Positions 8,192 through 16,477 of a stretch of 38,860 bases of DNA are shown here, piece after piece. A program made the position numbers and the translations under genes. The notes below the pieces were generated by a model, which saw only the letters and a program-made list of their open reading frames with translations, ran no database searches and was not told the DNA's origin. Numbering within the stretch: position 1 is the first letter of the stretch; every line of letters starts with the position of its first letter. The stretch is from Clostridia bacterium (lineage in GTDB: Bacteria; Bacillota; Clostridia; Christensenellales; Aristaeellaceae): positions 1 through 38,860 of the forward strand of contig JAFWZN010000034.1 in assembly GCA_017522345.1 (NCBI GenBank). The letters run 5' to 3'.

Positions 8192-8326
8192 ATGTTCAGA
8201 ACTTATCAGCCCAAGAAACGCCAGAGAAACAAGGTACACGGCTTCCGCGCCCGCATGAAGACCAAGGCCGGCCGCGCCGTTCTCAAGGCCCGCCGTCTCC
8301 GCGGCCGCAAGCGCCTCACCGTCTAA
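8192..8326 (+). CDS. rpmH: 50S ribosomal protein L34
   Basis: This 44-residue gene encodes the full L34 sequence (start [18 protein letters not shown], end GRKRLTV). L34 is a very basic large-subunit protein. AAGGAAG lies about 9 nt upstream. It starts the conserved order rpmH-rnpA-yidD-yidC-jag. The overlapping +2 frame stays open across the whole gene and joins the rnpA frame (see findings). Confidence 0.97.
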   Translation: MFRTYQPKKRQRNKVHGFRARMKTKAGRAVLKARRLRGRKRLTV

Positions 8327-8340
8327 TTTCGGAAAATAAA

Positions 8341-8703
8341 GTGACAGCCGCGCATCCTTTCCGTCTTGGCCGAAAGCAGTATAGCCTCGGCAGGAACCGG
8401 AATTATCAATACGTATACCGCAAGGGTAAAAGCTTTCCCTCGCGGTATATGGTGTTGGTGTATACAAATGCCAAAACGTTAAGAGTGGGCTTTTCCGCAT
8501 CCTCGAAGGTGGGCAACGCCGTCATGCGCAACCGCCTGCGCCGCTGGATGAGGGAGGATTTCAGAATCATCCGCCCGGATCTTAAAGAGGGCAAATATAT
8601 CTTTGTGGCGCGCGTTTCGGCCGCCGGCGCATCGCATGCGTCGCTCACAGGCCAGATGCGCTCTTTGGTTGCGCGCGCGGGTCTTCTAAAGGAAGAAAAA
8701 TGA
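8341..8703 (+). CDS. rnpA: Ribonuclease P protein component
   Basis: With a GTG start at 8341 the product is 120 residues, the normal size. It shows the RnpA pattern: a Y-x-x-V-Y-R-x-G-K segment ([10 protein letters not shown]), then R-V-G-F-S-A-S-x-K-V-G-N-A-V-x-R-N-R-L-R-R (the RNR motif that contacts P RNA). It is the protein subunit that helps the catalytic RNA mature tRNA 5' ends. The ribosome binding site before 8341 is weak (GGAAAA), so translation may be coupled to rpmH, 14 bp upstream. An in-frame ATG at 8128 would add 71 residues read through rpmH in another frame. The stop overlaps the yidD ATG by 4 bp (ATGA). Confidence 0.93.
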   Translation: MTAAHPFRLGRKQYSLGRNRNYQYVYRKGKSFPSRYMVLVYTNAKTLRVGFSASSKVGNAVMRNRLRRWMREDFRIIRPDLKEGKYIFVARVSAAGASHASLTGQMRSLVARAGLLKEEK

Positions 8704-8927
8704 AGTTCTTCTCGTTTCCGAAAAAGTGCATCCTGCTGATTCTCCGTTTTTACAAGCGCGAAATCAGCCCCATGCTGCCCCCCAGCTGCCGTTTTACGCC
8801 CACCTGCTCGGAGTACGCCATGCAGGCGGTGGAAAAATACGGCGCCGTCAAGGGCGGTTACCTTGCCTTGCGCAGAATCCTGCGCTGTAACCCCTTCCAT
8901 AAGGGCGGGTATGATCCCGTACCTTAG
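8700..8927 (+). CDS. yidD: Membrane protein insertion efficiency factor YidD
   Basis: This 75-residue protein carries the YidD hallmarks: an N-terminal amphipathic/hydrophobic stretch ([16 protein letters not shown]), C-R-F-x-P-T-C-S-E-Y-A and the closing R-C-N-P-F-H-x-G-G-x-D-P-V-P. YidD assists YidC-dependent membrane insertion at the inner face of the membrane. Its ATG overlaps the rnpA stop, and yidC follows after 39 bp, the standard arrangement. Confidence 0.96.
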   Translation: MKFFSFPKKCILLILRFYKREISPMLPPSCRFTPTCSEYAMQAVEKYGAVKGGYLALRRILRCNPFHKGGYDPVP

Positions 8928-8966
8928 CCGCATGCGTTTGCGACACCCCAAGGAGGACACACGCAC

Positions 8967-10001
8967 ATGACCGGTTTATTTGAAAACCTGCTTACCGGAA
9001 TCAATCAGATCGTCGGCAACTACGGCTGGGCGGTCATCATCTTTTCTCTTCTGATCAAGGCGGTTCTTCTGCCTCTGGATATCAAGTCCAGAAAGTCCAT
9101 GCGCGCGATGCAGGCGCTCAATCCCAAGATGGAAGAGCTCAAAAAGCGCTATGGCAACGATCAGGAAAAGCTCAACCGCAAGATGAGCGAGCTGTATAAG
9201 AAGAATAAGGTCAACCCGCTTTCGGGCTGCCTTCCGATGCTGATTCAGCTTCCTATTCTCTTTATCATGTTCGCCGCCATGCGCAACATCGCCGCTGAGC
9301 TTCAGCTTGAGCAGATGTTTACCTGGGTCAGCGAAAACCTCTTGAATGCGGACGGCGCGCTCAAGAGCCTTGAAGAAGCCCAGCCTCTCATCGATGCGTT
9401 GAGAAGCGGCGACGCTTCTTCCTTCGGTCAGCCCGACAGCTGGCTGTGGGTCAAGAGCATTTTCCAGCCCGACTCCTTCAGCAAAACCTTCGTTCCCACC
9501 ATGGGCGAGCTTTCCACCATGCTCTCTCAGTATAAGGATGCGCTGAGCGCGGATAAGATGAGTATCCTGAACCTCTACGCTTCCAATACCGGCGAGATCG
9601 CCGCAGCCGTTGACGCCGCCATCGCGGATCACTGCGATTATTTCACCTTCAATCTTCTCTTTACCATGTTCCCCGTCAGAATCCCCACCAATTGGTCGGT
9701 TTACGTGAACGGCTGGCTTATCCTGCCCGTTCTGGCCGGCGTGACCCAGGTTCTGCAGACCAAGCTCATGAATGCCGGAACCCCCAGCGCTTCTTCCCAG
9801 AACGCCGGAAGCGGCAAGTTCATGAAGTGGTTCTTCCCCATCTTTTCCGTTTGGATCTGCTTGTCCTCCACCGCCGCCTTCGCCGCCTACTGGGTATTTG
9901 TAAACGTTTGGAGCATCGTAACCAACTATGCTATCAATAAGTATCTGGATGCAAAAAAGCCCCAGATCGTTGACGACGAAAAGGAGGCCATTCAGCCTTG
10001 A
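8967..10001 (+). CDS. yidC: Membrane protein insertase YidC/Oxa1
   Basis: The 344-residue protein begins with the Oxa1 core and lacks both the large periplasmic domain of enterobacterial YidC and a lipoprotein signal, as is common in Clostridia. The first core membrane segment (about 17-38, GWAVIIFSLLIKAVLLPLD) is followed by the charged cytosolic hairpin (about 40-80), then membrane segments around 88-105, 230-260 and 290-325. A loop of about 110 residues between the second and third core helices (about 110-225) is longer than usual. It inserts and folds membrane proteins alone or with SecYEG. AAGGAGG precedes the ATG. The stop overlaps the jag TTG start. Confidence 0.94.
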   Translation: MTGLFENLLTGINQIVGNYGWAVIIFSLLIKAVLLPLDIKSRKSMRAMQALNPKMEELKKRYGNDQEKLNRKMSELYKKNKVNPLSGCLPMLIQLPILFIMFAAMRNIAAELQLEQMFTWVSENLLNADGALKSLEEAQPLIDALRSGDASSFGQPDSWLWVKSIFQPDSFSKTFVPTMGELSTMLSQYKDALSADKMSILNLYASNTGEIAAAVDAAIADHCDYFTFNLLFTMFPVRIPTNWSVYVNGWLILPVLAGVTQVLQTKLMNAGTPSASSQNAGSGKFMKWFFPIFSVWICLSSTAAFAAYWVFVNVWSIVTNYAINKYLDAKKPQIVDDEKEAIQP

Positions 10002-10996
10002 GAACCATCGAAAGTAGCGGAAAGACCGTTGAAGAAGCCCTGAGCGCGGGCCTCAAAGAGCTTGGCTGCGATATCAGCGAAGTGACTCACGAGGTGCTCG
10101 ACAAGGGTTCCACCGGACTTTTCGGCATGTTCGGCCGCCTTGCCCGCGTTCGCATCACCGTCAAGGAAAAGGATCCGGATTTTGATTTTGAAATGCCCGT
10201 CCTCTCCTTAACGCCCCAGAACGCCGAGGGCGAAAAGAAGCCCGCCCGCAAGGAAAAGAGCGCCGAGCCCAAACAAAAGAAAGAAAAACCCGCTAAGGAA
10301 GCCAAGGCTGAAAAGCCTGCCGAGGAAGCCGCTCCTGCAGCCGAGGTAAAGGCTGAAGAGCCCGCCGCTCCCGCGGAGGAAAAGGCCGAGCCCAAAGCGG
10401 AAAAGCCCGCCCGCAAAAGAACCCGTCAGCCCAAGAAGGAAAAGCCGCAGCAGCCGGAAAACGCCGAAGAGCCCTTAGCCCCCGCAGAGGAAATGGCCGA
10501 GCCTGCGCCTGCCAAGCCCGAACTTCCCCCGCTCGACGTTGATGCTCTCGGCGAAAGCGGAAAGCGCGCCTACGAATTTCTCTCCAATGTCACCAAGCTC
10601 ATGGGCGTGGATGTAGAAATTCGCATGCTTGAAGAAGAAAACCACCTGACAATTGAAATGACCGGCGATACGCTGGGCGTACTCATTGGCCGCCGCGGCG
10701 AGACCATGGACGCCATTCAGTATTTAACCAGCCTCACCGTAAACAAGGAAAAGAGCGAATACACCCGCGTTTCCTTGGATGTTGAGCATTACCGCGCCAA
10801 GCGCGAGGAAACGCTCAGAAAGCTCGCCCTGCGCATGGCCAACCGCGCCAAGAAGAGCGGCCGCCGCGTAGTTTTAGAGCCCATGAACCCCTACGAGAGA
10901 CGCGTTATGCACTCCGCCCTTCAGAATCACCCCTACGTTCAGACCCATTCCGAAGGCGAAGAGCCGTACCGCAGAGTCATCATCACGCTGAAATAA
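9998..10996 (+). CDS. jag: RNA-binding protein Jag/KhpB
   Basis: The 332-residue protein starts at a TTG that overlaps the yidC stop (TTGA). Order of parts: Jag_N domain (about 1-52, with GSTGLFGMFGR near 36-46), a long low-complexity linker (about 60-180) rich in Lys, Ala, Glu and Pro, a type II KH domain (about 195-250, with the loop IGRRGETMDAIQYL), and an R3H domain (about 255-325). Jag/KhpB binds RNA with KhpA and affects cell elongation and division in Gram-positive bacteria. The linker is built from short degenerate repeats of the type EKPAEEA, so its length may vary between strains. A clear terminator follows. Confidence 0.94.
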   Translation: MRTIESSGKTVEEALSAGLKELGCDISEVTHEVLDKGSTGLFGMFGRLARVRITVKEKDPDFDFEMPVLSLTPQNAEGEKKPARKEKSAEPKQKKEKPAKEAKAEKPAEEAAPAAEVKAEEPAAPAEEKAEPKAEKPARKRTRQPKKEKPQQPENAEEPLAPAEEMAEPAPAKPELPPLDVDALGESGKRAYEFLSNVTKLMGVDVEIRMLEEENHLTIEMTGDTLGVLIGRRGETMDAIQYLTSLTVNKEKSEYTRVSLDVEHYRAKREETLRKLALRMANRAKKSGRRVVLEPMNPYERRVMHSALQNHPYVQTHSEGEEPYRRVIITLK

Positions 10997-11045
10997 GTAA
11001 GCGAAGCCGCCGTCTGAAAGGACGGGCGTTTGTAAAACAGTATTC

Positions 11046-11080
11046 GTTCCGGCAGGACTATCTGCCGGAACTGTTTTTAT
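11046..11080 (+). terminator. Terminator of the rpmH-jag cluster
   Basis: GTTCCGGCAG (11046-11055) pairs perfectly with CTGCCGGAAC (11062-11071), followed by TGTTTTTATCTTTT. Confidence 0.85.
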
Positions 11081-11083
11081 CTT

Positions 11084-11112
11084 TTGCATCCATGTGTTCA
11101 ATAGTGTATAAA
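11084..11112 (+). promoter_or_regulatory. Promoter of the VOC gene
   Basis: TTGCAT (11084-11089) and TATAAA (11107-11112) are separated by 17 bp, about 35 bp upstream of the VOC gene start. Confidence 0.5.
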
Positions 11113-11147
11113 GAACGATAAACCTGAATTTGGGGAGGAGAAGGTAT

Positions 11148-11510
11148 ATGAAATACAAAGGAACACTTATTGTTGTTAAAGATTGTAACCGTGCGTTAAA
11201 GTTCTATAGCGATATGTTTGGATTTCAACTTCTTCAAGACAACGATGGGAATATGGAATTGACGAATAATATATATTTACAGGAATCTGGATACTGGGAA
11301 CAATTCACAAAAAGAAGTGTAATTCCAAACAGTAATCAAGCTGAGTTGTATTTTGAAGAGCCCAACATAGAACAATTTGTAGAGCGTCTTGAAACACTTT
11401 ACCCTGAAATCGAATACGTCAACCACCTGATGACACACAGTTGGGGACAAAAGGTGGTCAGATTCTACGATTTGGATGGTAACTTAATTGAAGTAGGGAC
11501 ACCGATATAA
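11148..11510 (+). CDS. VOC (glyoxalase/bleomycin-resistance) family protein
   Basis: I use ATG 11148 (120 residues), which has GGAGGAGAAGG just upstream. The single-domain protein has the VOC pattern: an N-terminal strand (TLIVVKDCNRALKFY), D-M-F-G-F in the first beta-alpha unit, and the closing F-Y-D-L-D-G-N-L-I-E-V-G with the usual metal-ligand glutamate. VOC proteins include glyoxalase I, ring-opening dioxygenases and antibiotic-binding proteins; the substrate cannot be told. It has its own promoter and stands alone after the jag terminator. It is clearly more AT-rich, with A/T-ending codons, than the genes on both sides, which suggests horizontal gain. Confidence 0.85.
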   Translation: MKYKGTLIVVKDCNRALKFYSDMFGFQLLQDNDGNMELTNNIYLQESGYWEQFTKRSVIPNSNQAELYFEEPNIEQFVERLETLYPEIEYVNHLMTHSWGQKVVRFYDLDGNLIEVGTPI

Positions 11511-11749
11511 TCTACAATTCCAATTTATCGAATAGAGTATGGGCATATTTTTTATACCGTTTGATTAAGTGCGTTGAGTGGGGGCTGGGTTCTCCCGTTG
11601 GGAGGATCGGGTCTTCACGAAATGGAATTCATGTATATAAAAACGGAGGCTGCCGAAATGCTCCGTGAAATATTGTATGCACACTTGGCGAAAGACAGCG
11701 GTTTTTGCTGTGGTTGTTCTGTTGGGCGAAACTTAAGGGTTTATAACTA
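11511..11749. other. Intergenic stretch between VOC gene and uxaB promoter
   Basis: About 240 bp with no coding sequence I can support. It contains small imperfect hairpins (CTCCC/GGGAG near 11594-11606, and CGGAG/CTCCG near 11645-11672) without T-runs. No terminator for the VOC gene is convincing. Confidence 0.4.
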
Positions 11750-11778
11750 TTGACATTTTTCTTATTTGCGGGTAAAGT
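11750..11778 (+). promoter_or_regulatory. Promoter of uxaB-uxaA
   Basis: A perfect TTGACA (11750-11755) and TAAAGT (11773-11778) are separated by 17 bp, 32 bp upstream of the uxaB ATG. No clear GntR- or LacI-type dyad is seen over it. Confidence 0.7.
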
Positions 11779-11809
11779 GGAATCAATCTTTCGGAAGGAT
11801 TGATAATCT

Positions 11810-13312
11810 ATGGAAAATCTGAATTACGAAGTTTTGAAAGAATCCGGGTATGACGGATATGTGCTTAAGAACGCGCCCGAACGCGTGCTGCAGTTCGGCG
11901 AGGGCGGCTTTTTGCGCGCATTCGTAGATTATTTTTTTGATCTTGCAAATGAAAAGCATGGGTTTAATGGAAAAGTCGTGCTCGTTCAGCCCATTGACAG
12001 AGGACTGACGGATGTAATTAATCGGCAGGAGGGCCTTTATACCCTCTATCTTCGAGGATTTCAGGATGGAAAGACGGTAAACAATAAGCGCGTGATTTCC
12101 TGCGTGTCCCGCTGCATTGATCCTTATCGCGATTTTGCCTCTTTGCTTGCCTGCGCGCATAATCCTGATCTGCGCTATATTGCCTCCAACACTACCGAGG
12201 CGGGCATTGCGTATGATGCGGCGTGCAAATTTGACGATGCGCCGCAAAGCTCCTTCCCGGGCAAGCTCACGCGCTTTTTGTATGAGCGTTATCTTGCCTT
12301 CGGAAAGGAAAAGGGCAAGGGAATGGTCATTTTGTCCTGCGAGCTGATTGACGATAACGGAAAAGAGCTTAAAGCGTGCGTAGAGAAATATATTAATAAG
12401 TGGGGGCTTGAAGAGGGCTTTAAAACATGGCTTGATGAAGAAAACCTCTTTTGTTCGTCTCTGGTTGACCGCATCGTGACCGGATATCCGAAAAACGAAG
12501 CGGAGAGACTGAATGCGGAAAACGGCTATATCGACAATCTGATCGATACGGGCGAAGCGTTCGGCGCGTGGGTAATTGAAGGTCCCGAATGGCTTAAAAA
12601 GGAGCTTCCCTTCTGCCGGGGCGATCTGCCTGTCATCGTAACGCACGATCACAAGCCCTATAAGCAGCGCAAGGTGCGCATTTTAAACGGCGCGCATACC
12701 ACGATGGTTCTGGGCGCGTATCTTGCGGGGCAGGACATTGTGCGCGACTGCATGAAGGACGATGTGATCGCGGGCTATATGGACAAGGCGCTTTATGAGG
12801 AAATTATTCCCACGCTCACGCTGCCCAAGGACGAGCTTTGCGCGTTTGCCGCCTCCGTTCGCGAAAGATTTTCCAATCCCTTTATCGACCATCTGCTTTT
12901 AAGCATTTCGCTTAATTCCGTAAGCAAATGGCGCGCGCGGTGCCTTCCGAGCCTGAAGGCGTATATGGAGAAGTTCAGTTCTGTGCCCGATTGCCTTTCG
13001 CTGGGCCTAGCATGCCTGCTTTCTTTCTACCACGGCGATCGTATGGAGGGCGGAAAGCTTATCGCACAGCGCGAAAAGGGCAATGAATACGAGATAAACG
13101 ACGATATCGGGGCGCTTGAATTTTTCCTCGCCCATAAGGACGAGCCGGCGGAAAAATATGTGCGCGCGGCGCTTTCAAACGAAAGCTTCTGGGGCGAGGA
13201 TCTTACAAAGCTTCCCGGCCTTGAAGACAAAGTGCTTTCGCACTTTCTGACCATACAGACGTCCGGCGCGTATCAGGCGATGGAAAATGCGCTTAAAGAG
13301 GGGAACGCATGA
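11810..13312 (+). CDS. uxaB: Tagaturonate reductase (altronate oxidoreductase)
   Basis: The 500-residue protein belongs to the mannitol dehydrogenase superfamily: an N-terminal Rossmann-like domain with F-G-E-G-G-F-L-R-A (about 26-34), a central S-N-T-T-E-x-G segment (about 121-127), and the C-terminal helical domain with K-x-R-x-L-N-G-A-H-T, which carries the catalytic-region lysine and asparagine/histidine. It reduces D-tagaturonate to D-altronate with NADH, the second step of galacturonate breakdown. That step, rather than fructuronate reductase (uxuB), is chosen because uxaA follows with a 4-bp overlap. AAGGATT lies upstream. The isomerase uxaC and the KDG genes are not in the window. Confidence 0.92.
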   Translation: MENLNYEVLKESGYDGYVLKNAPERVLQFGEGGFLRAFVDYFFDLANEKHGFNGKVVLVQPIDRGLTDVINRQEGLYTLYLRGFQDGKTVNNKRVISCVSRCIDPYRDFASLLACAHNPDLRYIASNTTEAGIAYDAACKFDDAPQSSFPGKLTRFLYERYLAFGKEKGKGMVILSCELIDDNGKELKACVEKYINKWGLEEGFKTWLDEENLFCSSLVDRIVTGYPKNEAERLNAENGYIDNLIDTGEAFGAWVIEGPEWLKKELPFCRGDLPVIVTHDHKPYKQRKVRILNGAHTTMVLGAYLAGQDIVRDCMKDDVIAGYMDKALYEEIIPTLTLPKDELCAFAASVRERFSNPFIDHLLLSISLNSVSKWRARCLPSLKAYMEKFSSVPDCLSLGLACLLSFYHGDRMEGGKLIAQREKGNEYEINDDIGALEFFLAHKDEPAEKYVRAALSNESFWGEDLTKLPGLEDKVLSHFLTIQTSGAYQAMENALKEGNA

Positions 13313-14778
13313 AAAGCATTCAGATTCATGTAAAGGATAATGTGCTGGTAGCGCTGTCTGACATCCAAAAAGGCGAAACCGTCATGGGCGTTACGGCGCT
13401 TGAAGAGATTCCTTCCGGGCACAAAATGGCCCTTTCGGATATCCGCGAGGGCGAAAACGTAGTAAAATACGGCTTTCCCATCGGTCACGCGGCATGCGAT
13501 ATTTCAAAGGGCAAGCATGTGCATACGCACAATGTGAAGACCAACCTGTCCGGAGCGCTGGAATACACCTATGATAAGGCGGAGGCCGCCGAACTTCCCG
13601 AATCGGAAGCGCGCACGTTTATGGGCTATCTTCGCCCCGACGGGCGCGCCGCTGTCAGAAACGAAATCTGGATTATCCCGACCGTCGGCTGCGTAAACTC
13701 CGTGGCGGAGAAGCTTGCCAGGGACAACCAGCGCCTGGTTTCAGGCACGATCGACGGCCTGCACGCCTTTACGCACCCCTACGGCTGCAGCCAGATGGGG
13801 GAGGATCACGAAAACACAAAAAAGCTTCTCTGTGCGCTTTGCCGTCATCCCAATGCCGGCGGCGTTTTGGTGCTCTCGCTGGGCTGTGAAAACCTGACGA
13901 TCGACCAGTTCAAGGCGGAGCTTGGCGCATGGGATGAAAACCGCGTCAAATTCCTCGCCTGTCAGGAAGCCGAGGATGAATACGAAGAAGGGGGAGGGCT
14001 TCTTAAGGAGCTTTCCGCCTATGTCTCCCAGTTCAAAAGGCAGCCCCTTCCCGCCTCCAAACTCATCATCGGCATGAAGTGCGGCGGCTCGGACGGGCTT
14101 TCGGGCGTGACGGCGAACCCGGTGGTCGGCGCTTTCAGCGACCTTATGATCGCGCAGGGCGGCAGCACGATTCTGACGGAGGTTCCCGAGATGTTCGGCG
14201 CGGAAACCATCCTCATGAATCGCTGCAAGGACGAAACGATCTTTCAAAAGACCGTCCAAATGATCAACGATTTTAAACAATACTACATCCGCCACAATCA
14301 GGTGGTGTACGAAAATCCCTCGCCCGGCAACAAGGCGGGCGGCATTACGACGCTCGAGGACAAATCCCTCGGCTGCGTTCAAAAGGGCGGAAGCGCGCCG
14401 GTCGTTGACGTGATCGGCTACGCAGAGCGTGTGACGGTCCCCGGCCTCAACCTCTTAACCGGCCCCGGAAACGATTTGGTGAGCGCCACCGCCCTAACGG
14501 CAGCCGGCGCGCACCTCATCCTTTTCACAACAGGCCGTGGAACGCCCTTCGGCGCGCCCGCGCCCACAATCAAAATCTCCACCAACAACCGTCTTTACGA
14601 GCACAAATCCCGCTGGATCGACTTTAACGCGGGTCCTGTCGCTGAGGGCGAATCCATCCCCGACGCAGGGCAGCGCCTGTTTGATGCGGTCATTGAATAC
14701 GCCTCCGGCAAAAAAACCAAAAGCGAGAAGGACAACTGCCGGGGCATCGCCATCTTTAAAGGCGGCGTGACGCTGTAG
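13309..14778 (+). CDS. uxaA: Altronate dehydratase
   Basis: This 489-residue protein matches UxaA of the UxaA/GarD dehydratase family. The N-terminal SAF-like domain (about 1-80) has a histidine-rich H-V-H-T-H-N segment (about 71-76); the main domain has Y-G-C-S-Q-M-G (about 156-162), a G-C-E-N segment, and M-K-C-G-G-S-D-G near 256-263, with cysteines that may hold the metal. It dehydrates D-altronate to 2-keto-3-deoxygluconate. Its ATG overlaps the uxaB stop (ATGA), so the two are translationally coupled. A fuller pathway would need uxaC, kdgK and kdgA elsewhere in the genome. The length is typical. Confidence 0.94.
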   Translation: MKSIQIHVKDNVLVALSDIQKGETVMGVTALEEIPSGHKMALSDIREGENVVKYGFPIGHAACDISKGKHVHTHNVKTNLSGALEYTYDKAEAAELPESEARTFMGYLRPDGRAAVRNEIWIIPTVGCVNSVAEKLARDNQRLVSGTIDGLHAFTHPYGCSQMGEDHENTKKLLCALCRHPNAGGVLVLSLGCENLTIDQFKAELGAWDENRVKFLACQEAEDEYEEGGGLLKELSAYVSQFKRQPLPASKLIIGMKCGGSDGLSGVTANPVVGAFSDLMIAQGGSTILTEVPEMFGAETILMNRCKDETIFQKTVQMINDFKQYYIRHNQVVYENPSPGNKAGGITTLEDKSLGCVQKGGSAPVVDVIGYAERVTVPGLNLLTGPGNDLVSATALTAAGAHLILFTTGRGTPFGAPAPTIKISTNNRLYEHKSRWIDFNAGPVAEGESIPDAGQRLFDAVIEYASGKKTKSEKDNCRGIAIFKGGVTL

Positions 14779-14826
14779 ATTTGCGGCGGATGTCAGTGCA
14801 TTTTGAAGACGGCTGCTGGAGGAATT

Positions 14827-14949
14827 ATGAAGCACAAAACGCGCAGGGCGGGAATGAAGAATCTACGAGCTTCAGGGATGCGCCGACAGGCTGCAAGGGG
14901 AAATTTTTACTCTCACACCCATTGCGCAACCCCCAAAACCAGAGTATAA
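14827..14949 (+). CDS. Possible small basic peptide, 40 residues
   Basis: An ATG at 14827 follows TGGAGGAATT at near-ideal spacing and opens a 40-residue frame rich in Arg and Lys (start [12 protein letters not shown]) ending at a TAA that overlaps the -10 box of upp. I do not recognise it. It could equally be chance: it is short and has no visible conserved feature. It would be expressed by readthrough from uxaA, since no separate promoter is seen. Confidence 0.2.
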   Translation: MKHKTRRAGMKNLRASGMRRQAARGNFYSHTHCATPKTRV

Positions 14950-14950
14950 T
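14922..14950 (+). promoter_or_regulatory. Promoter of upp
   Basis: TTGCGC (14922-14927) and a perfect TATAAT (14945-14950) are separated by 17 bp, 39 bp upstream of the upp ATG. Confidence 0.7.
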
Positions 14951-14989
14951 TATGGCGAAACGGAAAAGAAAAATTGGAGGGATGTACGA

Positions 14990-15619
14990 ATGAGCACTGT
15001 ACACGTCATCGACCACCCGCTGATTCAGCATAAGCTTACCCTGATGCGTCAGACCGAAACCGGAACCAAGGATTTCCGCGAGCTTTTAAACGAGATCGCG
15101 ATGCTCATGTGCTATGAAGTTACCCGCGAGCTGCCGCTGGAGGAGATTGAAATCGAAACCCCCATCTGCAAGTGCAAAAGCAAGGTCATCGCCGGCAAAA
15201 AGCTGGGCGTTGTGCCGATTTTAAGAGCGGGTCTTGGCATGGTGGAGGGCTTTGTGAAGCTGGTTCCCGCGTGCAAGGTAGGCCATATTGGTCTGTATCG
15301 TGATCCCGAAACGCACAAGCCCGTTGAATATTACTGCAAGCTCCCGGCTGACGCGCAGGAAAGAGAATTAATCGTTGTCGATCCTATGCTGGCCACCGGC
15401 GGATCCTCCGCTGCGGCGATTCAGTTTTTAAAGGATCGCGGCTGCTTCAACATCAAGCTCGTTTGTCTGGTCGGCTGCCCTGAGGGCATAAAGGTTCTTC
15501 AGGATGAGCATCCCGACGTTGATATCTATATCGCAGCGATCGACGAAAGACTCAACGAGCATAAGTACATCGTGCCGGGTCTGGGCGACGCGGGCGACAG
15601 ACTGTTCGGAACGAAGTAA
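14990..15619 (+). CDS. upp: Uracil phosphoribosyltransferase
   Basis: The 209-residue protein has the UPRTase landmarks: H-P-L-I-Q-H-K-L near the start, L-R-A-G-L-G-M (about 79-85), the PRPP-binding motif [10 protein letters not shown] (about 128-137), and the C-terminal uracil-binding region [15 protein letters not shown]. It salvages uracil to UMP using PRPP in the cytosol. TTGGAGGGATG provides the ribosome binding site. It is a single-gene unit with its own promoter and a strong terminator. No adjacent uracil permease is seen. Confidence 0.97.
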   Translation: MSTVHVIDHPLIQHKLTLMRQTETGTKDFRELLNEIAMLMCYEVTRELPLEEIEIETPICKCKSKVIAGKKLGVVPILRAGLGMVEGFVKLVPACKVGHIGLYRDPETHKPVEYYCKLPADAQERELIVVDPMLATGGSSAAAIQFLKDRGCFNIKLVCLVGCPEGIKVLQDEHPDVDIYIAAIDERLNEHKYIVPGLGDAGDRLFGTK

Positions 15620-15629
15620 GGTTGTTTTC

Positions 15630-15669
15630 AAGGGCGTTGTCTCGCGATATGGGGACGACGCCCTTTTTT
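15630..15669 (+). terminator. Terminator of upp
   Basis: AAGGGCGTTGTC (15630-15641) pairs with GACGACGCCCTT (15654-15665) with one G-U pair, followed by a T-run. Confidence 0.85.
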
Positions 15670-15733
15670 GAGCGGATTTTGGCTTGCGGGATGATGCGGG
15701 CGTCGCCCAAAGGAGATTTTGGAGGGTGAGTGC

Positions 15734-16477
15734 GTGAATGCCACGTTTGTGAGCGGCGCGAGAATCAACTGCGCGCCTGAGGAGGGATATCTTCGAAATA
15801 TCCCGCCGATTCGCCGTCTTCTTGACGGTGAAACGCTTTGGTTTTCAAGCCCCGTCACATTTTTTGTGGGCGAAAACGGAACGGGAAAATCCACGCTCAT
15901 TGAGGCGATCGCGGTTGCCGTCGGGTTCAATCCCGAGGGCGGGACGAAGAATTTCCGATTTCAGACGGCAAAGGCGCATTCTTCTTTGCATGAGTGTCTG
16001 ACGCTGATTAAAAGGGGCTATCCGAAGGATGGATTTTTCTTAAGAGCCGAAAGCTTTTTCAATGTCGCCACAAACATTGATGCGCTGGACGGAGAAATGG
16101 CGTTTTCGCCGCCCGTGATTGATTCCTACGGCGGGGTTTCGCTTCACGAAAAATCGCACGGGGAAAGCTTTCTTCAGCTGGTTCAGAATCGTTTCGGCGG
16201 AAACGGGCTTTATATTCTGGACGAGCCGGAGGCGGCGCTTTCGCCGATGAAGCTTCTGACCCTGATGTGCGAAATGAGGCGGCTGGTGAAGAAGAATTCG
16301 CAGTTCATCATCGCCACGCATTCGCCGATCCTGATGGCTTTTCCGGGCGCGGAAATATTCGAATTCAGCGAAAACGGCATACAAAAAACGGACTTCCGTG
16401 AAACCGCGCACTATGAAATCACGCGCCGTTTTCTCGAAAATCCGAATAAGTTTTTTGATGTGCTGTTTGATGATTAG
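15734..16477 (+). CDS. AAA-type ATPase, COG3910 family
   Basis: The GTG at 15734 (247 residues) is preferred because GGAGG lies 8 nt upstream; a TTG at 15719 is possible but overlaps that site. It is an ABC/SMC-like ATPase with Walker A G-E-N-G-T-G-K-S (about 45-52), a signature-like S-H-G-E-S-F (about 138-143), Walker B L-Y-I-L-D-E-P-E (about 157-164) and a switch histidine in I-A-T-H-S-P. The segments NFRF, RAESFFNVAT and SYGG are typical of COG3910 predicted ATPases. Their cellular role is not established. It has no membrane segment and no partner gene. Its 3' end overlaps the convergent merR-type gene by 4 bp. Confidence 0.85.
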   Translation: MNATFVSGARINCAPEEGYLRNIPPIRRLLDGETLWFSSPVTFFVGENGTGKSTLIEAIAVAVGFNPEGGTKNFRFQTAKAHSSLHECLTLIKRGYPKDGFFLRAESFFNVATNIDALDGEMAFSPPVIDSYGGVSLHEKSHGESFLQLVQNRFGGNGLYILDEPEAALSPMKLLTLMCEMRRLVKKNSQFIIATHSPILMAFPGAEIFEFSENGIQKTDFRETAHYEITRRFLENPNKFFDVLFDD

